Source of the DNA: [Flexibacter] sp. ATCC 35208
GTDB taxonomy: Bacteria; Bacteroidota; Bacteroidia; Chitinophagales; Chitinophagaceae
Reading direction: 5' to 3'
DNA length: 64,000 bases
NCBI RefSeq assembly: GCF_001975825.1
Contig: NZ_MTKN01000039.1
Span: 18,027 to 82,026, forward strand
The position numbers and the translations under genes are program-made. This document shows positions 7,361 through 16,200 of the stretch, in pieces; positions within the stretch are counted from its first letter, which is position 1, and every line of letters begins with the position of its first letter. Below the pieces are notes generated by a model. That model was not told where the DNA came from and ran no database searches. It was given only the letters and a program-made list of their open reading frames with translations.

Positions 7361-8477
7361 GGGGTAAAACTGGCCTTGCTACATGAATTGGTCGCGTAGA
7401 TACCGCATTTAAGAAGGCTACTACTGCATTTCTTTCTTCTAATGTTAACTTCAATGGTCGCATGATCACATCTGTTTTCGGGAACATCGGATCATTTTCC
7501 AACTCTGGTCTTGGCCTGATCTGCATACCGCTGTTATATAAATTCACGATGCCTTCCAACTCAGGGAAAAGGCCGTTATGCATATAAGGACCTGTGTACG
7601 CCACATCTCTCAATGACGGTGTACGGAAACGGCCTACATCATTTGTATCCTTTGAAATCTCATACCTGCCCAGGTCTTCATATTTACTCTTGTAATAAGT
7701 AAGACCAATGTTGTGAAACTGCTTATCGGTCAGATAGGTGCCGTGGTGACAATTCATACAACGTGCCTTGGTACGGAACACATGCAGTCCTTTGATCTCC
7801 TGATCGGTAAAGGCACTATCTTTCCCTTGCAGGAATAAATCAAACCGACTCTTCCTGCTGCGAATGGTTTTTTCAAATGCCGTCAGCGCGGTGCTGATAT
7901 GCGACAATGTTACCCTATCCTTGTATACCGTTTTAAACAGAGAATCGTATCCTTTGATGTCCTGCAATTTTGCGGGCAGCAATGCCGTATCCATATCCAT
8001 CTCATGGTGCGCACTCAATGGCCCGAAGATCTGATTGCCTAAGCTATTCGCCCTGCCATCCCAGAAATAACTACCACCGTAAATAAATACATTCAGCAGC
8101 GTCGGTGTATTTCGTGTACCCTGCAAATGATCATTACCTAAGGAAACCCTTCGGCCATCTGTCCAGGCCAGATCCGGCTCGTGACAACTACTACAGGAGA
8201 TCTGGCTGGAACGCGATAAACGTGGATCGAAGAATAACAACTTCCCTAATTGCACTTCCGGATCTTTCATTCCATCTGCCCAGGCATTCTCTTTTGGCAA
8301 TGCCTGCATCTCTTCATAGTGTATACCACTATCTATATCAGGCCTTGGCCATTCCGTCACGGGCTTACTATACAGGGTACGCAATGAATCTGCTTCGCTC
8401 TTAAAATGATGAACAGTATAACTGTTCAGGGAACATAAAATAATAAAGCTTCCTACTATCAGAATTGACCTTTTCAT
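7356..8477 (-). CDS. Di-heme cytochrome c peroxidase (CcpA/MauG family)
   Basis: The 373-residue protein has an N-terminal signal or anchor (ILIVGSFIILCSLNSY) and two c-type heme sites, CSSCH at residues 95-99 and CMNCH at 240-244, the two-domain layout of bacterial di-heme peroxidases. Family motifs include GKLLFFDPRLSRS just before the first heme and FRTPSLRDVAYTGPYMHNG near the C-terminus, which carries the distal Met/His region. Typical members reduce H2O2 in the periplasm using electrons from small cytochromes; MauG-like members oxidise protein or small-molecule substrates instead. It is the last gene of the FecR operon, 9 bases after the barrel gene, so it is presumably induced with the TonB receptor. 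Which substrate it oxidises is not visible. Confidence 0.88.
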   Translation of the reverse strand: MKRSILIVGSFIILCSLNSYTVHHFKSEADSLRTLYSKPVTEWPRPDIDSGIHYEEMQALPKENAWADGMKDPEVQLGKLLFFDPRLSRSSQISCSSCHEPDLAWTDGRRVSLGNDHLQGTRNTPTLLNVFIYGGSYFWDGRANSLGNQIFGPLSAHHEMDMDTALLPAKLQDIKGYDSLFKTVYKDRVTLSHISTALTAFEKTIRSRKSRFDLFLQGKDSAFTDQEIKGLHVFRTKARCMNCHHGTYLTDKQFHNIGLTYYKSKYEDLGRYEISKDTNDVGRFRTPSLRDVAYTGPYMHNGLFPELEGIVNLYNSGMQIRPRPELENDPMFPKTDVIMRPLKLTLEERNAVVAFLNAVSTRPIHVARPVLPQ

Positions 8478-8486
8478 GTGGGTGTA

Positions 8487-10001
8487 TTAAAAATAAAATT
8501 GAATGGCTAGATTTCCGTATGTCCTATCCTTGCCGGGTTTCATGGCTCCATCCAGGATCAGTGCACTTTCTTTGATTGCCTCCGTATATGCTATGGTACC
8601 TTTCAGACCTGCGTAAAATCCTTTGAAATGTTTGGTGTATTGTAAGGAGAAACGGCCACCGGCAGTAGTGGCAGCATTGTAATAGTAATTGTATTGTATC
8701 ACCTGGTGGGTGAAATAGCTAACGTTAATGGAGGTGGTGTAAATAGATGGATGAATGGACTCAGTGTAGTGTAGGGCCAGATCGGCACCCCAGCGATCTT
8801 TGTTTTTGTTGGCATGGTTCCAGCCAATATTGGGTTGGATAGTATAATGTTCGTAGCTGACGTGATTGCCAGTCACACCATCCAGACGTTCTTCTGAATT
8901 ATTATTCAGCTGTAGTCCATAATTGAAAATACGACCTGTATATACCGCACGGAAGGTATAATCCTTTGAACGGTACTGGTAGTTGTTCGCTTTGTAGTTG
9001 ATGTGGTAATCGCCGCCCTTTTGTGTGTTGTAATCAAACTTCGCTGCCCACTTATTTTTAGACCACAGTGCATGTAGTTCTGTTTTTGTTATATTGTAAT
9101 ACGCGAGTGTATCAAACCCTGCACTGGAAGGGTAGTAATAGAATTGTTTTTCTTTGATGCGTTTTGCGGTCAGGGCAAATGTACCGAATACTTTATCCTT
9201 GTATAGTATTGATACACCGCCGCCACTTCTGCGGAAGCGGGTGGTGTAATTACGATCCGACAATTTTGGATTGGGCTCTGAGTAGCCATTGATCATGTAG
9301 TTGACGTAATTCGCATATACAGTGCTTTCGCTATAAGTCGTATTTTTATATGAAATGTTGACTACTTCTGCCCCATAGCCATAGTAACCATCTATCGTTG
9401 CTATTAGCTTTTGTCGCCATGCATACCCGGTACCTGCATTCATATTGAACTGGTAATCCCTGATACTTCCTCTGGGATCATTCACAGAAAAGTGATTGCC
9501 GATGCGGTAATCAATACTGGCTACTACCGGCATATGCTCATTGAAGAAACGTCTCTGTCCACCTGCACGGGCTGTATAAATCACTCTGTGATAACTCAGA
9601 TTGGCTGGTGATCCGAAATAGTAAGGGGTAGAAGTATTGTTCCTGCTCTGGTGCGCAAAATGTGTACTGTCCTCAGACGTACGTTGGTAGTCAAATGAAC
9701 CCCATAGATCAGTTTTGCCAATCACAGTTTTACCTTCCGTATTAAAGCGGAAGGTCTTGTCATTTGTGGCATCCTGTGCCGCCATGAACTTACCTGCAAT
9801 CACGCCGTAATCCAGCCGGGCCGTATTATAAGCCGAGGGCATAAGCAGATGAATAAAGGAAGGAGTGAGCTTCCCTGCCTGATATAACAAATGCCTGGTG
9901 GAATCTGCTGCCAATTGCATAGCAGGAATTTCCTGTTGTCCCTGGGCAAGGACAACAGGAAGATAACCTACAGATATTATAAACAGAATTATTTTTTTCA
10001 T
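8487..10001 (-). CDS. DUF6850-like outer-membrane beta-barrel protein
   Basis: The 504-residue protein has a clean signal peptide (KKIILFIISVGYLPVVLAQ) and then many alternating amphipathic strands rich in Tyr, Asn and Gly (for example YHINYKANNYQYRSKDYTF). It ends YGNLAIQFYF, an aromatic C-terminus expected of an outer-membrane barrel. My best match is the DUF6850 family, which I recall next to DUF4876 lipoproteins and TonB receptors in Bacteroides; this is from memory and needs a profile search. Its start overlaps the stop of the DUF4876 gene by one base (TAATG), so the two are translationally coupled. Likely role: a second outer-membrane component of the same uptake or modification system. 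Confidence 0.7.
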   Translation of the reverse strand: MKKIILFIISVGYLPVVLAQGQQEIPAMQLAADSTRHLLYQAGKLTPSFIHLLMPSAYNTARLDYGVIAGKFMAAQDATNDKTFRFNTEGKTVIGKTDLWGSFDYQRTSEDSTHFAHQSRNNTSTPYYFGSPANLSYHRVIYTARAGGQRRFFNEHMPVVASIDYRIGNHFSVNDPRGSIRDYQFNMNAGTGYAWRQKLIATIDGYYGYGAEVVNISYKNTTYSESTVYANYVNYMINGYSEPNPKLSDRNYTTRFRRSGGGVSILYKDKVFGTFALTAKRIKEKQFYYYPSSAGFDTLAYYNITKTELHALWSKNKWAAKFDYNTQKGGDYHINYKANNYQYRSKDYTFRAVYTGRIFNYGLQLNNNSEERLDGVTGNHVSYEHYTIQPNIGWNHANKNKDRWGADLALHYTESIHPSIYTTSINVSYFTHQVIQYNYYYNAATTAGGRFSLQYTKHFKGFYAGLKGTIAYTEAIKESALILDGAMKPGKDRTYGNLAIQFYF

Positions 10002-11335
10002 TATTTAAATCCTCTTGGATTAGCAACGTCGAAGTAATCGAAATCTTCAGTAGAGTTATTGGTATCTTTTAAGATAATTCTTCCATTTACTGTTTTCAGT
10101 GTTTTACGGATCACTGACTGTGAGGAGTAAGAACCCAGTGGTGCGAATGTATAACCTGCATCAAAGGAAGCACCCAGTTTTTTAGGCACACGGTCTTCTG
10201 CTGTATTTGGCTGTATTTCTACGGCATCGATCACATACTTGTTTGGAATCTGGTAATACTTTGTAGCGGTAGATGATGGTGTGCTGATGGTAGGGAAGTT
10301 GTACTGAGGCCAATTCTTCACTACCTGTGAGCCATCCACTTTGAAAATTACATACGCATCACGACCGTTATTATCCAGGATCCAGTCACTACCGAAATAC
10401 TGTAATACTTCCACATTTGGTACACTGATATTGTCTACGTCAGATGACAGTGCGCTGCTGAGGAAAGGGGCATAGTAGGTTTCGAAATCAGCACCGCTTA
10501 GATCTACTGTCAGGGAAGGATCTTTTACTGTGATGGTAGTACCATTGGAGCCAGTCCATGGTTCTTTGTGGTTCATCGCTGTTTGTGCGATCACGATGCT
10601 TTCACCTGGTTGTACGGGATATGTAGTACCATTGCCAGGTATCATGAGTAGGGTACGGGTGTATACGTAATCGCTATTAGGATTAATGTCTGTAGGCATA
10701 TTTACAGAATATGTCCAGTCCATCTGACCATTTGCAAGTGTATAGTAAGTGGTGTTGGTGAATGATTGTCTGCCAAACACCTGACCAATGTACATACTGT
10801 CAGCATACAATACCTTGTCACTATTGTTATAAATTTCGAAGAACTGATCGCGGTACAGCGCACCATTGGTACGGTGAGAACCGGCATAATAAATTTGTTT
10901 GATCACCCATTGACCGGTGGTACCAGCTACGAGTGTCATATTCAGCGTTACATCATTGCCCACAGCGATCGCCGTATTTTTTTCAGCAGCATTGAAGGTG
11001 ATATCACTGCTGATATAAGTACCGGTGATCTGGTAGTAAGTGGTATCATCGATGGTAATGCTGGCATCAATATCATAAGTACCTGCAGGAATACCTGTGA
11101 AGCGTGCAATACCTGAGTCATTGGAAGTTGTGCTCAGCATACTGTTGGTACCGGTGTTTGTAATTTTTACACTCACCCCTTTTATTGGCAGTTCATATCC
11201 ACTTGAATCGAGGTCATATGCAAGGTTTACGACGAGGTTCACAGGAGTTATGCCAGTAGAAACTGCTTCTTCCTTCTTACAGGAATAAATTGTAGCTATA
11301 GTGATCAGCAGGAGTAAGTAAGAGATCTTTTTCAT
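10001..11335 (-). CDS. DUF4876-like surface lipoprotein
   Basis: The 444-residue product has a lipoprotein signal (ISYLLLLITIATIYSC, Cys19, then KKEE). Residues about 30-135 look like a carboxypeptidase-regulatory/Ig-like fold (PIKGVSVKITNTGTNSMLST, GIARFTGIPAGTYDIDA). The rest begins QWVIKQIYYAGS and FFEIYNNSDKVLYADSMYIG, a lamin-tail-like pattern that I associate with DUF4876. Position directly after the TonB receptor gene (5-base gap), and its lipid anchor, suggest a SusD-like accessory role at the cell surface, binding or presenting the ligand to the receptor. It is not homologous to SusD by anything I can see. Function is inferred from position. Confidence 0.72.
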   Translation of the reverse strand: MKKISYLLLLITIATIYSCKKEEAVSTGITPVNLVVNLAYDLDSSGYELPIKGVSVKITNTGTNSMLSTTSNDSGIARFTGIPAGTYDIDASITIDDTTYYQITGTYISSDITFNAAEKNTAIAVGNDVTLNMTLVAGTTGQWVIKQIYYAGSHRTNGALYRDQFFEIYNNSDKVLYADSMYIGQVFGRQSFTNTTYYTLANGQMDWTYSVNMPTDINPNSDYVYTRTLLMIPGNGTTYPVQPGESIVIAQTAMNHKEPWTGSNGTTITVKDPSLTVDLSGADFETYYAPFLSSALSSDVDNISVPNVEVLQYFGSDWILDNNGRDAYVIFKVDGSQVVKNWPQYNFPTISTPSSTATKYYQIPNKYVIDAVEIQPNTAEDRVPKKLGASFDAGYTFAPLGSYSSQSVIRKTLKTVNGRIILKDTNNSTEDFDYFDVANPRGFK

Positions 11336-11340
11336 TATCT

Positions 11341-14300
11341 TTAAATTTTTACAGATAGTTCTGCTCCGAATGTAGGAGCGGTGTTGGGAAATACGTATGA
11401 GTTCGAACTGGTTTGATACCAGGGTTGATAATTGAATACATTGTAAACGTTGAAGGCAAACTTGAACCGCTGGCGGATTTCCTTACCCACGCTCATGTGG
11501 AAGTTCATGATAGGGTTGGGAGCGCTGTTGGTGTTTGTTTCAGAAGTGGGCATATACAGGTAGCCATACCTTGGATCGTTTTTATCGAATTTTGTGATCG
11601 CCACATAGTCGTATCCGATAGTGCGGTAGGCAATGGGGATGCCATTGCTTTCTGCAGTTTTGGTTTTGCTGATAATGGTACATTCAGCTGTGAACTGCAC
11701 GATCAGACTGATCTTCGGAATATGGGTGACAGATGTAACACGCCCATTGCTGAAAGTCGTAGTACTGTTGGTAGCAGGATACAACCCCATTAGTGCGTAG
11801 TCAGATTGAGTGGTAGTTACATCTGAAGGTCTTGTTTTCCAAGTACTGGTCGTAGTTCTATAGTTCGTACTGTTAATACCGCCGCTGATGGTAAAGGAAG
11901 TAGCGATGGCCTTCACCTTTGGTGTACTTACGATCAGTTCTATCCCCCGGCTGGTAGATGCCAGAATGTTCTGGAAACTGTATCTGTTCAGCTGGTATTT
12001 TTTCATGCTATCTATTGTCACAATTGGTTTGGCGCCTTCCACATAGGTAGCAGTGTAAGCTGGAAGGCTGATCACTTCATAGTTACCGGTGGCAGTGATG
12101 CCATTTTTGTTCCATTTGGAATACAGATTGGCGGTGACGTTGAAACCATCTTTTCTGTATTGACCGGATAGCTCCAGTGTTTGGCTTTGTGATGGCTTCA
12201 GGTTTTTATTCGTCTGATCATAACGATCCACATAGATCAGGGAATAGCTTTCTGCTTCTTTACCATTATAAGCATTCAATAAAGGGATTTCCTGGAAAGA
12301 CGGTCCGGGATAGCGTTGTGCCAGTGCCGGCGATTTAAAGGCAATACCATATGCCAGACCAACACGCAGGTTTTTGTTTACTTCATAGTTTGTATTGATA
12401 CGGGGTGACCCTGTCACTTTCCCATTCTGTATATCCACTCTGCCACCTGCTCTTACGTGCAGATTGCGATCAGACACCCGCATTTTAAATACATCTTCTG
12501 CATAAAAGCCGAAGTCCTGCTGGGGTACGATGCGGCTATAATCGTAATAACGCTCACCCATTCCTGGTGTCTGACTGCCACTGGTACTTACATATGCCAG
12601 TAGCTGCGGTTTTTCGCCATCTGCCAGTTGCCCCAGGCCTTTGTTCCGGCCATAGTTATAGTTACCCCCGATGGTGAGGAAATGACTGATTGTACCGGTT
12701 CTGAATTCATTGCTCATATCCAGGCCGGCAGTCGCTGTAACGGGGCGGCCATCGATGATGTTGGTGCCCCTATAGATGCCGGGTGCATACGATCCTTCAT
12801 GAATACCGGTAGTGGTAGCTGTCGTATATAGAATATAAGCCTTGTTCACATCGTATTCCTTGTAGGAATACTGGTGCCCTTCACTATATCGGAGATTCAG
12901 GGTGATGTTTTTTACAAAGCTGCCATTTACACGATAGTTGGCTTTGTTGGAGATGGAGAAGTTCCAGCTGTCAAAACGTACTTTGGCAGATGATTCATCG
13001 TCCGGATCTTTTTTAATCCCATCCAGGTTGCGTCCGTAATCTACGATGGTCGTACTTTTCAGGCGTTTATTTTTGCCATAAAAATTTGTCCATATTACAT
13101 TGCTGGTCATTCGCTCGTATGCCTTCAGTTTCTCGCGATTATCAAAGGTGGAATTGACATAACTAAAGCTGGCATTCATAATACCTGCTTTAGGTGAAAG
13201 GCGGAAGCCTTTTGAAAAGCTGGCGCTGGTAGCCTGGTCACGTATTTGTGTACGGAAATATCCTTTGGAGATCCCCGCCTGTCTTTCAATCACCACTGCA
13301 CCATCGGTGAGGTCGCCATATCTGGCAGATGCTACTCCGGAGATGACTTCAATACTTTCTATATTATCTGGTGGAATCTGGCGCAGATCCGTACCGCCAT
13401 AGGTATAATCACCGGTATAAGTCGTAGTGCCAGAACCACTCAAACCCCAGCTGTTGCCAGATGTGATAAAGGATGAAATGCCTACTCCATACGACCCGGG
13501 ATTACGGGTCTGCATGTTCATGTTATTCGTAATGTTGTTACCATCCATGATGATGGCAACACCAAATGCATTGTTCAGTTCATAGGCACCCTTTCCGTAA
13601 GTGGTGGTTTCAAAGTTGGCCCGCAGTTGTATGTTCTGCACATTCTGCAGGGAAGGTGCCTGCATGGTTCTGTTTGGGATTTGGTTCAGCAGATCGTTCA
13701 GGCTTAATGCAGGAGTTTGTTCAATCATCTCTCTCGTGATCATTAACGAAGAGTTGGAGCTTCCTTCAAAGGTGCGGTTCGCTGTTACCTCAATATTTTT
13801 TAACCGGAGACTCACTTCTTTCATGAAAACAATGGGAAGTATAGTGTCTGTAGCCAGCTGTTCTATCTTGCGCATTTGTTGCTGGTAGCCTACATAAGAA
13901 ATTTCAAGGGTAAAGGTGCTTATACCGGAGAGGAGCATGGTAAAGTTACCATAGTTGTCAGTCGTAAAGTATTGGTTCAGTTCTTTGATACGTACACTGG
14001 CGGCAGGTAGTGCGATGCCATCTTCGGTGAGTACGCGACCGGATACTACATTCCTGCTGGTAGCCGCCACTGGTGAAGGTGGCGGCGGTATGATCCTCTT
14101 TTGTGCAGGTGTGGCTGATTTGTATATCACGAGGCGATTGCCCTGCAGGCGAAAGGCCAGACCCGTACCTTTGAGCAGTGTGCTCGCAATGCTTTCGATT
14201 GACTGTTTGTCAAACGATCGTACAGGCACTGCGATGTCGTCTGCATCTGTGGGATTGAATGCGATATTCACGCCCGATTGTGCTGAGAGTGCCAGCAGCG

Positions 14301-14406
14301 CATGATCCAGCTTCCAGCCGTTCTCTGTGCGGAAGGTGATTGTTTGCGCATGGCAGACCGCTGTAATGAGCAGCAGGCAGGCTATTTTAATTACATCCTT
14401 TACCAT
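11341..14406 (-). CDS. TonB-dependent receptor with STN signalling domain
   Basis: The 1021-residue outer-membrane receptor has, in order: a signal peptide (to about 20, AVCHAQ); an STN domain at about 22-95 (LDHALLALSAQSGVNIAFNP, then ASTLLKGTGLAFRLQGNRLV), the part that talks to an anti-sigma factor; a carboxypeptidase-regulatory-like domain at about 118-200 (SGRVLTEDGIALPAASVRIK); a plug at about 215-375 (TPALSLNDLLNQIPNR, DNIESIEVISGVASARYGDLTDGAVV); and a 22-strand-type barrel ending FGAELSVKI. It imports a ligand using TonB energy and reports occupancy to FecR. Its start overlaps the fecR gene by 20 bases. It is not a SusC of the SusCD type: no SusD gene follows. Substrate is unknown; iron-chelate or heme uptake is the commonest role of this architecture. 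Confidence 0.93.
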   Translation of the reverse strand: MVKDVIKIACLLLITAVCHAQTITFRTENGWKLDHALLALSAQSGVNIAFNPTDADDIAVPVRSFDKQSIESIASTLLKGTGLAFRLQGNRLVIYKSATPAQKRIIPPPPSPVAATSRNVVSGRVLTEDGIALPAASVRIKELNQYFTTDNYGNFTMLLSGISTFTLEISYVGYQQQMRKIEQLATDTILPIVFMKEVSLRLKNIEVTANRTFEGSSNSSLMITREMIEQTPALSLNDLLNQIPNRTMQAPSLQNVQNIQLRANFETTTYGKGAYELNNAFGVAIIMDGNNITNNMNMQTRNPGSYGVGISSFITSGNSWGLSGSGTTTYTGDYTYGGTDLRQIPPDNIESIEVISGVASARYGDLTDGAVVIERQAGISKGYFRTQIRDQATSASFSKGFRLSPKAGIMNASFSYVNSTFDNREKLKAYERMTSNVIWTNFYGKNKRLKSTTIVDYGRNLDGIKKDPDDESSAKVRFDSWNFSISNKANYRVNGSFVKNITLNLRYSEGHQYSYKEYDVNKAYILYTTATTTGIHEGSYAPGIYRGTNIIDGRPVTATAGLDMSNEFRTGTISHFLTIGGNYNYGRNKGLGQLADGEKPQLLAYVSTSGSQTPGMGERYYDYSRIVPQQDFGFYAEDVFKMRVSDRNLHVRAGGRVDIQNGKVTGSPRINTNYEVNKNLRVGLAYGIAFKSPALAQRYPGPSFQEIPLLNAYNGKEAESYSLIYVDRYDQTNKNLKPSQSQTLELSGQYRKDGFNVTANLYSKWNKNGITATGNYEVISLPAYTATYVEGAKPIVTIDSMKKYQLNRYSFQNILASTSRGIELIVSTPKVKAIATSFTISGGINSTNYRTTTSTWKTRPSDVTTTQSDYALMGLYPATNSTTTFSNGRVTSVTHIPKISLIVQFTAECTIISKTKTAESNGIPIAYRTIGYDYVAITKFDKNDPRYGYLYMPTSETNTNSAPNPIMNFHMSVGKEIRQRFKFAFNVYNVFNYQPWYQTSSNSYVFPNTAPTFGAELSVKI

Positions 14407-15319
14407 CTAAAATAATTTCGTCCTGTTGGATATTGTATGTGATTCCGTATATCAGATTGAGGTTGTCCAGAATGTCGTGAAGGTTATCACCCGTCGTAAA
14501 ACTCACGGTGACACGGCATTTCAGGATACCATTGTTTTTAGTATTGAAACTTACGTGATATTGTTCCTGCAGTGACGCTAACAGCTGACTAAGCGTTACA
14601 TTGTTCAGGGTAAATTTCTGCTCCATCCAGCTGGTGTTTTCAGCGGGAATCAGCGTAGCCCGTTTCGTAGTTTTGTTTACAGACATGCCTTCTCCCTGTT
14701 GTAAAAGCTGATCTTTTACTTTTACAACACCACTTGTTACACTTACCTTTTCATCGCGCTGTGCTTTGTAACTACGCACCTGGAAACTGGTGCCGATATC
14801 GGCTACTTCCAATCCTGTAGCAGTGGTAACGGTGAATGGATTGTTTACGTCGTGCTGAACTTCGCAGAAAATTTCACCTTCTTTGAGAATGACTTTTCTA
14901 CCTGCATACTGAATAGTAGTTTTTGCATTCATCCAGATAACAGTACTGTCAGGCAGGGTCAGTTTTTTAACACTGTCCGCAGTGCTGAGAGTGATCATGG
15001 AGTCTGGCTGTAGTAGCATATAACTAATAACTGCTACGAACAAAACAGCTGCTGCAATGCTAGCACGCCTGATGATGCGATAGATACGTGCAGGTTTATC
15101 AATTTGTCTGCGCAGCGCGTCGGTAGCAAGATTTAACTCTTCGCTGGCGCCCCAGTTATAAATACCGAGTACAATTTCTTTGGCCTGGGCTACAATCTCA
15201 GGATGTACATTGCTGATCGTATTCCAATGATGGATAGTCGCTTCGTCTGCTTTGCCAAGGCAGTATTGAATGAAGCTGTCGTCTAGCAGTAATGTTTCTA
15301 TGTTTAATGGCTGATTCAT
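14387..15319 (-). CDS. FecR-family anti-sigma factor
   Basis: I choose the ATG ending at 15319 (MNQPLNIETLLLDDSFIQY), giving 310 residues. The longer frame to 15427 adds 36 residues that run toward the divergent sigma gene and look non-coding. The N-terminal cytosolic part (about 1-75) would hold the sigma factor, with LGIYNWGASEELN; one membrane helix follows at about 80-98 (IAAAVLFVAVISYMLL); then comes the periplasmic FecR domain with the usual LPDSTVIWMNAKTTIQY and EGEIFCEVQHDVNNPFTVTT. The last domain (LSQLLASLQEQYHVSF) is the DUF4974 type that contacts the receptor STN domain. It is the first gene of the operon and overlaps the receptor gene by 20 bases. Confidence 0.92.
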   Translation of the reverse strand: MNQPLNIETLLLDDSFIQYCLGKADEATIHHWNTISNVHPEIVAQAKEIVLGIYNWGASEELNLATDALRRQIDKPARIYRIIRRASIAAAVLFVAVISYMLLQPDSMITLSTADSVKKLTLPDSTVIWMNAKTTIQYAGRKVILKEGEIFCEVQHDVNNPFTVTTATGLEVADIGTSFQVRSYKAQRDEKVSVTSGVVKVKDQLLQQGEGMSVNKTTKRATLIPAENTSWMEQKFTLNNVTLSQLLASLQEQYHVSFNTKNNGILKCRVTVSFTTGDNLHDILDNLNLIYGITYNIQQDEIILDGKGCN

Positions 15320-15490
15320 ACTATATAGAGCAGGGAGAATTTTGTTTTTACCCTCATGTTTTTGAGGGAGAAAGAATTTTGTAGCGGGAAACGCCGTGCC
15401 ATAAGGTGTTTCAGGGGCAATGATCAATTTGGGAAAACTTTAACAGATACATTTTTCCCGAATCCGTAAACGATCCTTTTTTGAATGGGG

Positions 15491-15498
15491 TAGCTTTG
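15491..15498 (+). promoter_or_regulatory. Candidate -7 promoter element for the ECF sigma gene
   Basis: TAGCTTTG fits TAnnTTTG and ends 19 bases before the sigma gene ATG. A properly spaced -33 TTG is not evident. The 198-base divergent region would also contain the sigma-dependent promoter of the fecR operon, which I could not identify. Confidence 0.4.
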
Positions 15499-15517
15499 CG
15501 GCTTTAATTGCCAACAC

Positions 15518-16072
15518 ATGGGAGCCAGGGGAACAGCAGAAATCCGGGCGTTATGGACGGCATTTGTAAATAATCGTAGCGAACAGGATTTTTACGCATT
15601 GTACCGTCAGTTTTTCCCTTATTTGTTATCGATAGGATTGAAAATTACGGCTGACAGGGATCTGGTCAAAGATGTATTGAACCAGCAATTCCTGCAGTTG
15701 TGGCAGCAGCGCGAAACGTTGCAGGATATTGAATATCCGCTCACTTATGTGACGACGAGTTTCAGGCGGAAATTATTGAAGGAAGAAGGCGCGAATTCGA
15801 TCGTACAGGAACTGACAGACGAACATTTACAGCTATACACTGAACAATCTCCGGAACAGGCGTCCCTGCATCGGGAAGCTGATATTTTGCTACAACAGAG
15901 GATTACAAATGCTATTCAACGTCTTTCGGAGAGAAAACAATTATTGATCCGGTTGAAATATTTTGAAGGATTGTCTTATGCGGAGATAGCGCTGAAAACA
16001 GGGCTAGCGGAGCGGACGATTTATAATAAGGTGCATGAAGCGATCAAGGAATTGAGGAAGGAATTGAATTAA
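15518..16072 (+). CDS. ECF-type RNA polymerase sigma factor
   Basis: The 184-residue product has region 2 at about 20-90 (FYALYRQFFPYLLSIG, DRDLVKDVLNQQFLQLWQQR) and region 4 at about 125-180, ending in a helix-turn-helix (LSYAEIALKTGLAERTIYNK). Length and lack of region 3 fit the extracytoplasmic-function class common with FecR/TonB systems in Bacteroidota. It is divergent from fecR with 198 bases between starts and very likely drives that operon when FecR releases it. It is followed by a 24-bp terminator hairpin, so it is transcribed alone. Confidence 0.92.
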   Translation: MGARGTAEIRALWTAFVNNRSEQDFYALYRQFFPYLLSIGLKITADRDLVKDVLNQQFLQLWQQRETLQDIEYPLTYVTTSFRRKLLKEEGANSIVQELTDEHLQLYTEQSPEQASLHREADILLQQRITNAIQRLSERKQLLIRLKYFEGLSYAEIALKTGLAERTIYNKVHEAIKELRKELN

Positions 16073-16099
16073 CTTAGATTGACTTAATTATCCTAAACT

Positions 16100-16150
16100 A
16101 ACCAAAACTAAAAAGCTTTTGCCAAAGGCAAAAGCTTTTTAGTTTTGGTT
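16100..16150 (+). terminator. 24-bp perfect terminator hairpin after the sigma gene
   Basis: The arms 16100-16123 and 16127-16150 are perfectly complementary over 24 bp and close an AAA triloop inside GCCAAAGGC. The right arm contains GCTTTTTAG. This is far longer than a standard intrinsic terminator and directly abuts a second long hairpin. Confidence 0.8.
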
Positions 16151-16195
16151 AACGAATCATTCATCACGGCCTTCGGCCGTGATGAATGATTCGTT
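16151..16195 (-). terminator. 21-bp perfect hairpin after the dehydrogenase gene
   Basis: The arms 16151-16171 and 16175-16195 are perfectly complementary over 21 bp with a TTC loop on the plus strand, which reads GGCCGAAGGCC on the minus strand. It begins 6 bases past the stop of the minus-strand dehydrogenase gene and touches the previous hairpin with no spacer. Confidence 0.75.
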
Positions 16196-16200
16196 AAAAT

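Noticed and set aside
15320..15427. 36-residue N-terminal extension of FecR
   Set aside because: It occupies the divergent promoter region, contains a GAGGG/CCCTC hairpin-like stretch and has no FecR similarity. The Met at 15319 starts a normal cytosolic FecR N-terminus.
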